Shown here: positions 5,862-12,026 of the stretch, piece by piece
How the letters are laid out: the number at the start of each line of letters is the position of its first letter
How positions within the stretch are numbered: position 1 is the first letter of the stretch
From: an uncultured bacterium
GTDB taxonomy: Bacteria > Cyanobacteriota > Vampirovibrionia > Gastranaerophilales > Gastranaerophilaceae
NCBI GenBank assembly: GCA_945833895.1
Contig: CAMAGQ010000041.1
Coordinates: 1 to 12,026, forward strand
Reading direction: 5' to 3'
DNA length: 12,026 bases
The notes under the pieces: generated by a model
What the model was told of the DNA's origin: nothing
Seen by the model: only the letters and a program-made list of their open reading frames with translations
Database searches by the model: none
Program-made: the position numbers and the translations under genes

Positions 5862-7223
5862 TTAGTTTTCGTCTTTCAAGCCTTTGCGTTTGTAGAAATC
5901 TTCAATAAATCCTGTGTTGAATTTACCGCTCATAAAGACTTCATCCTCAATGATTGCCTGGTGGAACGGGATTGTCGTTTCGATACCCGTAACGACGTAT
6001 TCTTTCAAGGCTCTGTACATTCTGCGGCGGGCTTCGTTTCTATCTCTGCCCCAGCAGATTAATTTACCTATCATTGAATCGTAATACGGCGGGATTTCGT
6101 AATCTTGATATACGTGAGAATCCACTCTTACTCCAAAACCTCCTGGTGCTAAGTAGCCTGTGATTTTACCGGGGTTAGGCATGAAGTTTTTCATCGGATT
6201 TTCCGCGTTAATTCTGCATTCGATTGCGTGACCTCTGAGGTGAATATCATCTTGAGTATAAGATAATTTTTCGCCTGATGCCACAAGGATTTGCTCTCTT
6301 ACCAAATCAACACTTGAAATCATTTCTGAAACGCAGTGTTCAACTTGAATTCTTGTGTTCATTTCCATAAAGTACCATTTCCCGTCGTGGTCAAGTAAAA
6401 ATTCGCAAGTTCCTGCACCTTCGTAGTTGATTGCTTTTGCTGCACGAACTGCTGCAGCCCCCATTTCTTTTCTTGTTTCGGCATCAATTGCAGGAGAAGG
6501 TGCTTCTTCCAACAATTTTTGGTGACGTCTTTGGATTGAGCAATCTCTTTCGCCAAGGTGAACTACGTTGCCAAAACTGTCGCCTAAGATTTGAACCTCA
6601 ATATGGCGAGGGTTTTCAAGATATTTTTCTGCGTAAACGTCAGGGTTTCCAAAGAAATTCTTGGCTTCTGTCTGACATAAATTCATGTTAACTTCGACTT
6701 CCGAATCATCTCTGCAAATTCTCATACCCTTGCCGCCGCCGCCTGCTGTAGCTTTCAAAATTACAGGGTAGCCGACTCTGTGTGCAAATTCTTGAACTTC
6801 TTCAACAGTTTTAACAATTCCTGTTCCGGGGGTTACAGGCACGTCGTTTTCAATCATTGTTTTACGTGCGGTAGCCTTGTCGCCCATTTTTTTCATTGCT
6901 TCAGAGGACGGCCCGATGAACTTAATTCCTTGTTGTTCGCAAATCTCAACAAAATCCGCTCTTTCTGACATAAAACCGTAACCCGGGTGGATTGCATCCG
7001 CACCTGAAACCATTGCGGCTGACATTATTGCAGGAATGCTCAAATAACTGTCAGCACTTTTTGCAGGGCCGATACAGTAGGCTTCTGTTGCTAATCTGAC
7101 GTGCAAAGAGTTTGCATCTGCCTGTGAATATATCGCAACTGTCGGTATTCCTAATTCTCTACATGCTCTTATAATTCTTACTGCAATTTCGCCTCTATTG
7201 GCGATTAAAACTTTTCTAAACAT
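5862..7223 (-). CDS. accC: Biotin carboxylase subunit of acetyl-CoA carboxylase
   Basis: This subunit carboxylates biotin carried on AccB, using ATP and bicarbonate, the first half-reaction of malonyl-CoA formation for fatty acid synthesis. At 453 residues it is full length. It has the N-terminal domain from KVLIANRGEIA (4-14), the ATP-grasp lid with the glycine-rich loop GGGGKGMR (161-168) and K116/K157 for nucleotide, metal-binding E274 and E287, and the NTRIQVEH catalytic segment (289-296) with R291 and E295, plus R337 in ECRINAE. One departure is C297, where VEHPV is usual (here VEHCVSE). The start has AAGGGA about eight bases upstream. It is last in efp-accB-accC, 64 bp after accB with a hairpin in the gap (7243-7275), and is followed by a terminator. 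Carboxyltransferase genes accA and accD are not in the window. Confidence 0.97.
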   Translation of the reverse strand: MFRKVLIANRGEIAVRIIRACRELGIPTVAIYSQADANSLHVRLATEAYCIGPAKSADSYLSIPAIMSAAMVSGADAIHPGYGFMSERADFVEICEQQGIKFIGPSSEAMKKMGDKATARKTMIENDVPVTPGTGIVKTVEEVQEFAHRVGYPVILKATAGGGGKGMRICRDDSEVEVNMNLCQTEAKNFFGNPDVYAEKYLENPRHIEVQILGDSFGNVVHLGERDCSIQRRHQKLLEEAPSPAIDAETRKEMGAAAVRAAKAINYEGAGTCEFLLDHDGKWYFMEMNTRIQVEHCVSEMISSVDLVREQILVASGEKLSYTQDDIHLRGHAIECRINAENPMKNFMPNPGKITGYLAPGGFGVRVDSHVYQDYEIPPYYDSMIGKLICWGRDRNEARRRMYRALKEYVVTGIETTIPFHQAIIEDEVFMSGKFNTGFIEDFYKRKGLKDEN

Positions 7224-7242
7224 TAAATATCCCTTATCTGAA

Positions 7243-7275
7243 AAAGAAGTGAACAGAGGAACTATTCACTTCTTT
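7243..7275 (-). promoter_or_regulatory. Hairpin between accB and accC
   Basis: AAAGAAGTGAA (7243-7253) and TTCACTTCTTT (7265-7275) form a perfect 11-bp stem around an 11-base loop. On the minus-strand transcript the stem's 3' arm runs into a short U-rich stretch (UUCUUUUU), then the accC ribosome site. It could be a leaky attenuator or an RNase processing/stability element that lets accB be made in excess over accC. It is AT-rich, so full termination seems unlikely. The structure is seen directly; the role is inferred. Confidence 0.5.
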
Positions 7276-7287
7276 GATTTAATTTAC

Positions 7288-7743
7288 TTACTCTACGTAT
7301 AACAGAACCTGTCCAAATTCAACAGGTTGACCGTCTTCAACACAAATTTCCGTTACTGTACCGGAAACTTCTGATTCGATTTCGTTCATCATTTTCATTG
7401 CTTCAACGATACAAACAACATCGCCTTCTTTGATTGTTGAACCTACAGAAACGAACGGTTCAGCATCAGGTGACGGTGATTTGTAGAAAGTACCAACCAT
7501 CGGTGATGTGATAGGAGTACCTTTTGAAGCCTTTGGAGCGGAATCTGCCGCCGGAGTTGCAGTAGGTGCAGGAGCAGGTGCTGCCGCTTGAACAGGTGCT
7601 GCCATAACTTGAGGTGCTGATGTTACTACAACATCTTTTCTCAATGTGATTGCCTGTTCCCCGTCCTCCAGAGAAATTTCTGTTAAACCTGTATCTGCTA
7701 AAACTTTAGCTAATTTTTCAATATAATCTGTTTCAAATTTCAT
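7288..7743 (-). CDS. accB: Biotin carboxyl carrier protein of acetyl-CoA carboxylase
   Basis: The 151-residue length is normal for the family. The N-terminal part (1-40) is the helical region that contacts biotin carboxylase. Residues about 43-75 form an alanine/proline-rich flexible linker. Residues 77-151 form the biotinyl domain, with ITSPMVGTFY (78-87) and the biotin attachment motif EAMKM, K117 being the residue to be biotinylated by BirA. The protruding thumb of the biotinyl domain is suggested by the SPSPDAEPFV segment (89-98). It shuttles carboxybiotin from AccC to the carboxyltransferase. It has a good ribosome site (AAAAGGA, seven bases before ATG) and sits 48 bp after efp, so it is co-transcribed. 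Confidence 0.97.
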   Translation of the reverse strand: MKFETDYIEKLAKVLADTGLTEISLEDGEQAITLRKDVVVTSAPQVMAAPVQAAAPAPAPTATPAADSAPKASKGTPITSPMVGTFYKSPSPDAEPFVSVGSTIKEGDVVCIVEAMKMMNEIESEVSGTVTEICVEDGQPVEFGQVLLYVE

Positions 7744-7791
7744 ATTACTATCCTTTTTATTATCAAAAATACTTAGGTGCTTGTTAAAAAA

Positions 7792-8349
7792 CTAGCATCT
7801 GTCAAGGTATTCATTGGTTCTGGTATCAACTCTGATAACATCGCCGTTAGCAACGAAGAACGGAACGTTAACAACTGCACCTGTTTCAAGTGTAGCAGGT
7901 TTTGTACCGCCTTGAGCAGTGTTTCCTTTTTCTGCAGGAGGAGTGTCTACAACTTCCAATTCAACGTGAGCAGGAATATCAACACCGATAATTCTGCCTT
8001 CGTGAGTTAAAATCATGACATTCATGTTTTCTTTTAAATATTTAACACCTGAACCGATTTGGGCTTCTTCAACGTGCATTTGGTCGTAAGTTTCGTTATC
8101 CATCATCACGTAAGCAGAACCTTCTTTATACAAGTATTGCATTTCACGTCTGTCCAAAGTCGCTTTAGCAACTTTTTCACCGGCTCTGAATGTTTTTTCA
8201 ACAACTTGACCTGTGATAACGTTTTTCAATTTTGATCTTACAAATGCTGCGCCTTTGCCCGGTTTTACGTGCAAGAATTCAACAACTGTCCATAAACCGT
8301 TGTCTAGTTCTACTGTTAAACCTGTTTTAAAATCGTTTACTGAAATCAT
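7792..8349 (-). CDS. efp: Translation elongation factor P
   Basis: EF-P binds ribosomes stalled on polyproline stretches, between the P and E sites, and promotes peptide bond formation. The 185-residue protein has the three expected beta-barrel domains: an N-terminal KOW-like domain (1-65), the central OB domain (about 66-128) and the C-terminal OB domain ending TNEYLDRC. The tip of domain I reads VKPGKGAAFVR, placing the functional lysine at K32. Whether it is modified cannot be told, since no epmA/epmB or other modification gene is nearby. I chose the ATG at 8349, not an in-frame ATG at 8403, because AAAGGGGA sits just upstream of it, the predicted start point is near 8385, and the family begins MISVNDFKTG. 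It is the first gene of efp-accB-accC, an arrangement also common in Cyanobacteria and some Firmicutes. Confidence 0.96.
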   Translation of the reverse strand: MISVNDFKTGLTVELDNGLWTVVEFLHVKPGKGAAFVRSKLKNVITGQVVEKTFRAGEKVAKATLDRREMQYLYKEGSAYVMMDNETYDQMHVEEAQIGSGVKYLKENMNVMILTHEGRIIGVDIPAHVELEVVDTPPAEKGNTAQGGTKPATLETGAVVNVPFFVANGDVIRVDTRTNEYLDRC

Positions 8350-8374
8350 ATTTTTCCCCTTTTTAAAACTATTA

Positions 8375-8398
8375 GTATTCCATTTTAGTTTAGAATAC
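8375..8398. repeat. Inverted repeat over the efp -10
   Basis: GTATTC (8375-8380) and GAATAC (8393-8398) are perfect 6-bp arms separated by 12 bases. One arm overlaps the predicted -10 of the efp promoter and the other lies just after the predicted start point. It could be an operator or simply a chance AT-rich repeat. Confidence 0.3.
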
Positions 8399-8420
8399 CA
8401 CAAAAATTCAAATTTGCCAA
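8392..8420 (-). promoter_or_regulatory. Promoter of the efp-accB-accC operon
   Basis: On the minus strand, TTGGCA (8420-8415) is followed by 17 bases and TATTCT (8397-8392), with TG one base before the -10 hexamer, an extended -10 arrangement. The start point would be near 8385, leaving a leader of about 36 bases that ends in the strong AAAGGGGA ribosome site. It is the clearest promoter on this side of the divergent region. Confidence 0.65.
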
Positions 8421-8509
8421 ATATCGTATATAATGAAGAAATGTAACAATTTCTGGCTTTGTGTAATAAATTTTGACTTTACGTAGCAAATTAATAATGT
8501 TTTCTGCGT

Positions 8510-8515
8510 TATAAT
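8510..8515 (+). promoter_or_regulatory. -10 element upstream of the small membrane protein pair
   Basis: A perfect TATAAT lies 36 bases before the ATG at 8552, which would give a leader of about 30 bases with the ribosome site AAAGGAG (8535-8541). No good -35 is at the right distance; TTGACT at 8473-8478 is too far. A second TATAAT at 8429-8434 is another candidate further upstream. Confidence 0.4.
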
Positions 8516-8551
8516 GAATGCGTGTAGTAGATAAAAAGGAGTATAGAAATT

Positions 8552-9028
8552 ATGAGAATTTCAGCAGTTAACACATGTTGTCCAAAACCGCGTTTTACGG
8601 CTAATGAAAAAGATAATTCAGGTTATGAAAATCCGATTAATAGAAAGACAGAAAGCAAACTTGCCGTATGGGGTTCAATCGGCGGAAGTGTTCTTGCCGG
8701 TGTTACTGCAGCAGGTTTCGGAAGTTGCTTCATAAAAAGTGACGCTCCTCGTCGTGCTTTGAAACTCGGCGGTATCGGTGCTGTTGTCGGTTTGGCTTTG
8801 ATGGCGTTAACTCTTCCTGCAAAACTTTATGATACAAAAGTAAGAGCGTTCACAAGAGAAAAAGAAATGGACGTTTTCTCTCGCGACAGAGAACTTAAGT
8901 CTAATATTATGGACGAAGTTAACAAAGAAGTTAAAAACGAAGATGTTGATTTAGACCAAAAAATTAATCATTACACAACTGTACAAATGGCAAATAACGG
9001 AAACGGAATGATGATTAAAGGGGTGTAA
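8552..9028 (+). CDS. Small two-TM protein of unknown function, first of a paralogous pair
   Basis: I do not recognise a named family. The 158-residue protein opens with a polar segment starting MRISAV and containing RFTA (14-17) and ENPI (26-29). It then has ESKLA and two hydrophobic, glycine/alanine-rich helices at about 38-60 and 70-92, and a charged C-terminal tail with KVRAF.REKEMDVF (96-109). The next gene has the same layout and the same short motifs in the same order (see its entry), so they are paralogs. The N-terminus lacks a classical lipobox or cleavable signal peptide; the helices suggest an inner-membrane hairpin with both ends on the same side. The ribosome site AAAGGAG is ten bases before the ATG. 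The gene is divergent from efp and four bases upstream of its paralog. Confidence 0.75.
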   Translation: MRISAVNTCCPKPRFTANEKDNSGYENPINRKTESKLAVWGSIGGSVLAGVTAAGFGSCFIKSDAPRRALKLGGIGAVVGLALMALTLPAKLYDTKVRAFTREKEMDVFSRDRELKSNIMDEVNKEVKNEDVDLDQKINHYTTVQMANNGNGMMIKGV

Positions 9029-9032
9029 TTTA

Positions 9033-9602
9033 ATGAGAATTACTCCTGTTTCAAATCATAGTGTATATTCGTTTGCGGCGAAGCCAAAAACTTCTGAGGA
9101 TAAAAAGCCCGATAATACAAACCCGATAACTCAGGGCGGTGAAAAATCAAAACTTGCACTTGCTACTTTTATCGGCGGTCTGGGACTTGGGGCAAAATTG
9201 CTGTTTGAGTTGATGGACGGTGATTTCGTTGTCGAAGATTTAGGTGAACTTGCAGGGAAAATTGTCGATAAGCAGCATAAAAATGTCTCAAAAACTAAAA
9301 AAATGTTTCTGGGGATTGGGGCTTTTGGCGGTCTGTTAGCAATGTTTGTCGGCGGTTTCGCTTTGTTATACACCCTTTTTAAAGCACCTAACATTCATTA
9401 CAACGGAAAAGTTAATGCCTACCAAAAAGGAAAAGACATGGATGTTTATATTAAAGGCAACGACACCGAAAAAGAAATTTATACCCAGATGAATGAAAAG
9501 GCTAAAAGTGCTACGGCAGAAGAAAAAGCAAAACTTCAGGAACAGTATATGCAAATGCAAATGGCAAAAAACAGAGTGCCTGATTTTGTCAAAAATTTGT
9601 AA
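9033..9602 (+). CDS. Small two-TM protein of unknown function, second of a paralogous pair
   Basis: This is a 189-residue relative of the preceding gene product. Shared landmarks are an MRI..V start, F.A at 14-16 (SFAA), NPI (30-32), SKLA (39-42), a first hydrophobic helix (about 38-60), a second (about 91-117), then KVNAYQKGKDMDVY (126-139), corresponding to KVRAFTREKEMDVF in the other protein. Both end in a polar helical tail with a Q(M)A.N-type segment (QMAKN 176-180 here, QMANN 145-149 there). The main difference is an insertion of about 27 acidic/basic residues between the helices (62-88). The start is four bases after the upstream stop, with AAAGGGGTG (9017-9025) inside the end of the first gene, so the two are made from one mRNA. 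Function is unknown; co-localisation with purB is probably incidental. Confidence 0.75.
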   Translation: MRITPVSNHSVYSFAAKPKTSEDKKPDNTNPITQGGEKSKLALATFIGGLGLGAKLLFELMDGDFVVEDLGELAGKIVDKQHKNVSKTKKMFLGIGAFGGLLAMFVGGFALLYTLFKAPNIHYNGKVNAYQKGKDMDVYIKGNDTEKEIYTQMNEKAKSATAEEKAKLQEQYMQMQMAKNRVPDFVKNL

Positions 9603-9616
9603 TTTCGTGTTAAGAT
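9586..9616 (+). promoter_or_regulatory. Possible purB promoter ending at the start codon
   Basis: TTGTCA (9586-9591) and TAAGAT (9611-9616) are separated by 19 bases, with TG one base before the -10 hexamer (an extended -10). The ATG of purB is only six bases past the -10, so a transcript from here would start at or beside the ATG. There is no Shine-Dalgarno site in the gap. Read-through from the upstream membrane protein genes is an equally good explanation for expression. Confidence 0.35.
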
Positions 9617-9622
9617 AGAATT

Positions 9623-10915
9623 ATGATTGGAAGATATTCAAGAGAAGAAATTTCAAAAATTTGGGATTTAAACACCAAATTTGACTATTATTTAAAAGTT
9701 GAACTTGCCGTATGTGATGCTTATGCAAAACTCGGAACTATTTCGCAGGAAATTGCCGATGAAATAAGACAAAAAGCAAGTTTTTCGGTCGAACGTATTG
9801 ACGAGATTGAGCGTGAAGTTCGGCATGATGTCATAGCGTTTTTGACCTGTGTAAATGAAAGTCTTGGCGATTTAGGACGTTATGTTCACGTGGGTTTGAC
9901 AAGTTCTGACGTTATAGACACTGCGTTTGCTCTGCAAATTCAAGACAGCGGGAAAATTATTGAAAAAGATTTGGAAGATGTTATCAAAACGTTGAAAGTT
10001 CTTGCAAATAAACACCGTCAAACCGTTTGTATCGGACGTTCTCACGGAATTCACGCAGAAGTCATGACTTTTGGGGTTAAAATCTGCAACTGGATTGATA
10101 TTCTTGAAAGACAAAAAGAAAATTTTACGCACGCACTTGAACAAATCCGCGTTGGGCAAATTTCAGGCCCTGTCGGAACTTACAGTAATATTTCAACCGA
10201 TGTTGAAGAAATTACCTGCTATAATTTGAATTTGAAACCTGCAAGAATTTCAACACAAGTTATTGCTCGTGATTATCACGCATATTTCATGCAGTCGCTT
10301 GCCTTGATTGCGAGTGTGATTGAGCAATTTGCGATTGAGATAAGACATTTGCAAAAAACAGAGGTGCTGGAACTTGAAGAAGGCTTCGGCAAAGGTCAGA
10401 AAGGCTCTTCTGCTATGCCTCACAAGAAAAATCCTGTTTTGTCCGAAAATTTGTGCGGACTTGCAAGAGTTGTCAGGGCAAATTCGATTGTCGCTCTTGA
10501 AAATATTCCGCTCTGGCATGAACGTGATATTTCGCACAGTTCGGCGGAACGTATCATTTTCCCTGATAGCCTGATTTTGGTTGATTTTATGTTAAGCAGA
10601 TTTAACTCTGTTATGGAAAATATCGTTGTTCATGAAAAAAATATGCTTAAAAATACGGACAAATTCGGTGGAATAGTTTTTTCTCAAAAAGCCCTTCTAA
10701 CCCTTGTTTCAAAAGGTTTAACACGAGAAGATGCTTATGTCATTGTTCAGCGTAATGCACTTGATGCCTTCCAAAATGACGGCGATTTCAAGGCTAATCT
10801 TAAAAAAGATGCCGAAGTCGCTAAGTATTTGACGGAAGATGAAATAGAAAAGATTTTTGATAAGAACTCTTTCTTGCAAAATGTTGATAAAATTTACGCA
10901 AGAATACTTGGTTAA
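9623..10915 (+). CDS. purB: Adenylosuccinate lyase
   Basis: PurB catalyses two fumarate-releasing steps: SAICAR to AICAR in purine synthesis and adenylosuccinate to AMP. At 430 residues it matches the short bacterial type (Bacillus subtilis PurB is similar in length). The MI.RYSR start is the family's own. H68 (in REVRHDV) and H141 (in GRSHGIHAE) are the catalytic histidines, TSSD (93-96) binds substrate, and the mobile signature loop GSSAMPHKKNP (261-271) carries the catalytic serine. WHERDISHSSAER (298-310) is also as expected. HAEVMTFG replaces the commoner HAEPTTFG, a mild variation. The enzyme works as a homotetramer in the cytoplasm. There is no Shine-Dalgarno site before the ATG. hemW follows within 5-14 bases. 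No other pur genes are present, so purB stands alone rather than in a purine operon. Confidence 0.96.
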   Translation: MIGRYSREEISKIWDLNTKFDYYLKVELAVCDAYAKLGTISQEIADEIRQKASFSVERIDEIEREVRHDVIAFLTCVNESLGDLGRYVHVGLTSSDVIDTAFALQIQDSGKIIEKDLEDVIKTLKVLANKHRQTVCIGRSHGIHAEVMTFGVKICNWIDILERQKENFTHALEQIRVGQISGPVGTYSNISTDVEEITCYNLNLKPARISTQVIARDYHAYFMQSLALIASVIEQFAIEIRHLQKTEVLELEEGFGKGQKGSSAMPHKKNPVLSENLCGLARVVRANSIVALENIPLWHERDISHSSAERIIFPDSLILVDFMLSRFNSVMENIVVHEKNMLKNTDKFGGIVFSQKALLTLVSKGLTREDAYVIVQRNALDAFQNDGDFKANLKKDAEVAKYLTEDEIEKIFDKNSFLQNVDKIYARILG

Positions 10916-10929
10916 AATCGGTGTCCGGC

Positions 10930-12015
10930 ATGGTTAAAAGCACTTATGTTCACATTCCGTTTTGCAAGTCAAAATGCCATTATTGTTCATTTGTGTCGTT
11001 TTGTTCTGTTGAAAAAAAACAAGAATCTTTGAAAAGTTTACATAATGAAATTTCTTATTACTATGAAAATGAACCGCAGAATACTCTGTATCTTGGAGGC
11101 GGAACACCTTCTCTGCTCACGGTTTCGGAAGTTGAAGAGATTGTTTCAAGGTTTTCTTTTTGCAAAAACCCTGAGATAACTATGGAACTTAACCCGGAAG
11201 ATGTCGATTATGATTATCTGAAAGGCTTGTTTGATATCGGGGTGAACCGTTTGAGTTTCGGCTGTCAGACTTTTGATGATGAAATTCTGAAAACTATAAA
11301 CAGACGGCATGATTCCGCCAGAGTTATAAAAGTTGTCGAGCAAGCAAAATCGGCGGGGTTTGAGAATTTAAGCCTTGATTTCATATATGGCTTGCCAAAT
11401 CAGACGATTGAGTCTTTTGCCAGCGACCTGGAGCGTGCTGTGGGGTTGGGTGTTCCGCACATTTCGCTTTACGGGTTGAAACTTGAAGAGGGCAGCTATT
11501 TTTATAAAAATCCTCCGCAAAATCTTCCTGATGATGACACTCAGGCGGATATGTATTTGAAAGCGGCAGAAGTCTTGCAGAATTTGGGGTTTGAACAGTA
11601 TGAGGTGAGTAATTTCTCAAAAAAGGGAATGCACTCACGGCACAACCTGAATTACTGGAATAATGAGGAATATTACGGGTTTGGGGCTGCTGCCCACGGG
11701 TATAAAAACGGTGAGAGGTACGAAAATTCTACGAATTTAGATGATTACATCAAAAATCCTTGCGAAAAAAAATCTTCTCACGTTTTAACTCCGCAGGAAA
11801 AACTTGAGGAAGAGATATTTCTCGGGTTTCGCCGAATGTCAGGGATAGATGTTTCGCAGGTCAATAAAAAGTTCGGGATAGATTTTGAGGCTGATTATAA
11901 AAAAGTTTTGGAAACATATTTGGGGTTAAAACTACTTGCAAAAACGACAGACGGGTATAAATTAACTTTGCAAGGTGTGCTTGTAAGTAACGTGGTTCTA
12001 GCCGATTTCCTGTAA
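10930..12015 (+). CDS. hemW: HemW-like radical SAM heme chaperone
   Basis: The protein is of the HemN/HemW radical SAM group. The cluster motif C..KC.YC (C12, C16, C19 from the ATG) sits in HIPFCKSKCHYCSF. It is followed by LGGGTPS (55-61), the ELNPEDV strand (86-92), RLSFGCQTF (107-115) and DFIYGLPNQT (150-159). HNLNYW (238-243) is the heme-binding pattern typical of HemW rather than the coproporphyrinogen dehydrogenase HemN, followed by GFGAAAHGY. HemW hands heme to target proteins, a role shown for few homologs, and many annotations still call it oxygen-independent coproporphyrinogen oxidase. It is 361 residues from the ATG, slightly short but with an intact C-terminus. An in-frame GTG at 10921 would add three residues; I prefer the ATG because the family starts just before the (K)STY.HIPFC segment. 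Neither start has a strong ribosome site. It is the last gene before the window ends. Confidence 0.92.
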   Translation: MVKSTYVHIPFCKSKCHYCSFVSFCSVEKKQESLKSLHNEISYYYENEPQNTLYLGGGTPSLLTVSEVEEIVSRFSFCKNPEITMELNPEDVDYDYLKGLFDIGVNRLSFGCQTFDDEILKTINRRHDSARVIKVVEQAKSAGFENLSLDFIYGLPNQTIESFASDLERAVGLGVPHISLYGLKLEEGSYFYKNPPQNLPDDDTQADMYLKAAEVLQNLGFEQYEVSNFSKKGMHSRHNLNYWNNEEYYGFGAAAHGYKNGERYENSTNLDDYIKNPCEKKSSHVLTPQEKLEEEIFLGFRRMSGIDVSQVNKKFGIDFEADYKKVLETYLGLKLLAKTTDGYKLTLQGVLVSNVVLADFL

Positions 12016-12026
12016 CGGTGTGGGGG

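Noticed and set aside
8350..8403. In-frame upstream ATG for efp at 8403 (18 extra residues)
   Set aside because: The extension is absent from the family, lies across the predicted -10 and start point, and has no ribosome site; the ATG at 8349 has a strong one.
9131..9560. Antisense frames across the second small membrane protein
   Set aside because: They are shadows of the plus-strand gene, which has a ribosome site, a paralog next door and conserved motifs.
10921..10929. GTG start for hemW
   Set aside because: It is possible, but it has no ribosome site, adds only three residues before the family's normal beginning, and is outcompeted by the ATG nine bases on. It is kept as an alternative in the hemW entry.

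Overview
The window is AT-rich, tightly packed bacterial DNA using the standard genetic code. It carries ten complete protein genes, the first codons of an eleventh at the left edge, no RNA genes that I can see, and no recognisable mobile element. The best guess for the source is a gut-type, non-photosynthetic relative of Cyanobacteria (Vampirovibrionia/'Melainabacteria', order Gastranaerophilales). The reasons are the low GC content, the efp-accB-accC gene order (efp next to accB is also common in Cyanobacteria), a cyanobacteria-like mixture of strong Shine-Dalgarno sites and starts with none, and two small membrane proteins opening with an MRI..V.....F.A leader that I associate with that order. 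This placement is inference; a Clostridia-like Firmicute is the main alternative.

Layout. Positions 1-118 are a divergent promoter region: a gene leaves the window to the left (minus strand, start codon at 8-10) and a four-repeat TPR protein runs right (119-604). Positions 605-853, the longest gene-free stretch (249 bp), hold a tandem duplication of a 55-bp unit followed by the promoter and a likely palindromic operator of a MarR-type regulator (854-1315). That gene converges on a minus-strand cluster with the two stop codons touching. In transcription order the cluster is mutS2 (5726-3357), a PepT-like M20 metallopeptidase (3309-2146) and a compact DegT-like PLP-fold protein (2146-1316), the last two joined by a TAATG stop/start overlap.

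A second minus-strand operon, efp-accB-accC (8349-5862), follows its own good promoter and ends in a clear intrinsic terminator at 5812-5848. It links translation through polyproline stretches (EF-P) to the biotin carboxylase half of acetyl-CoA carboxylase; the carboxyltransferase genes accA and accD are not here. A hairpin sits between accB and accC. Divergent from efp is a plus-strand run: two adjacent, homologous small membrane proteins of unknown function (8552-9028 and 9033-9602), then purB (9623-10915, adenylosuccinate lyase) and hemW (about 10930-12015, radical-SAM heme chaperone).

Most genes are housekeeping. The least explained items are the paralogous two-TM protein pair, the 55-bp tandem repeat with the marR operator region, the accB-accC hairpin, and the apparently leaderless starts of mutS2 and purB. 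I see no convincing new defence, mobile or biosynthetic system here; the small membrane protein pair is the closest thing to an undescribed family.
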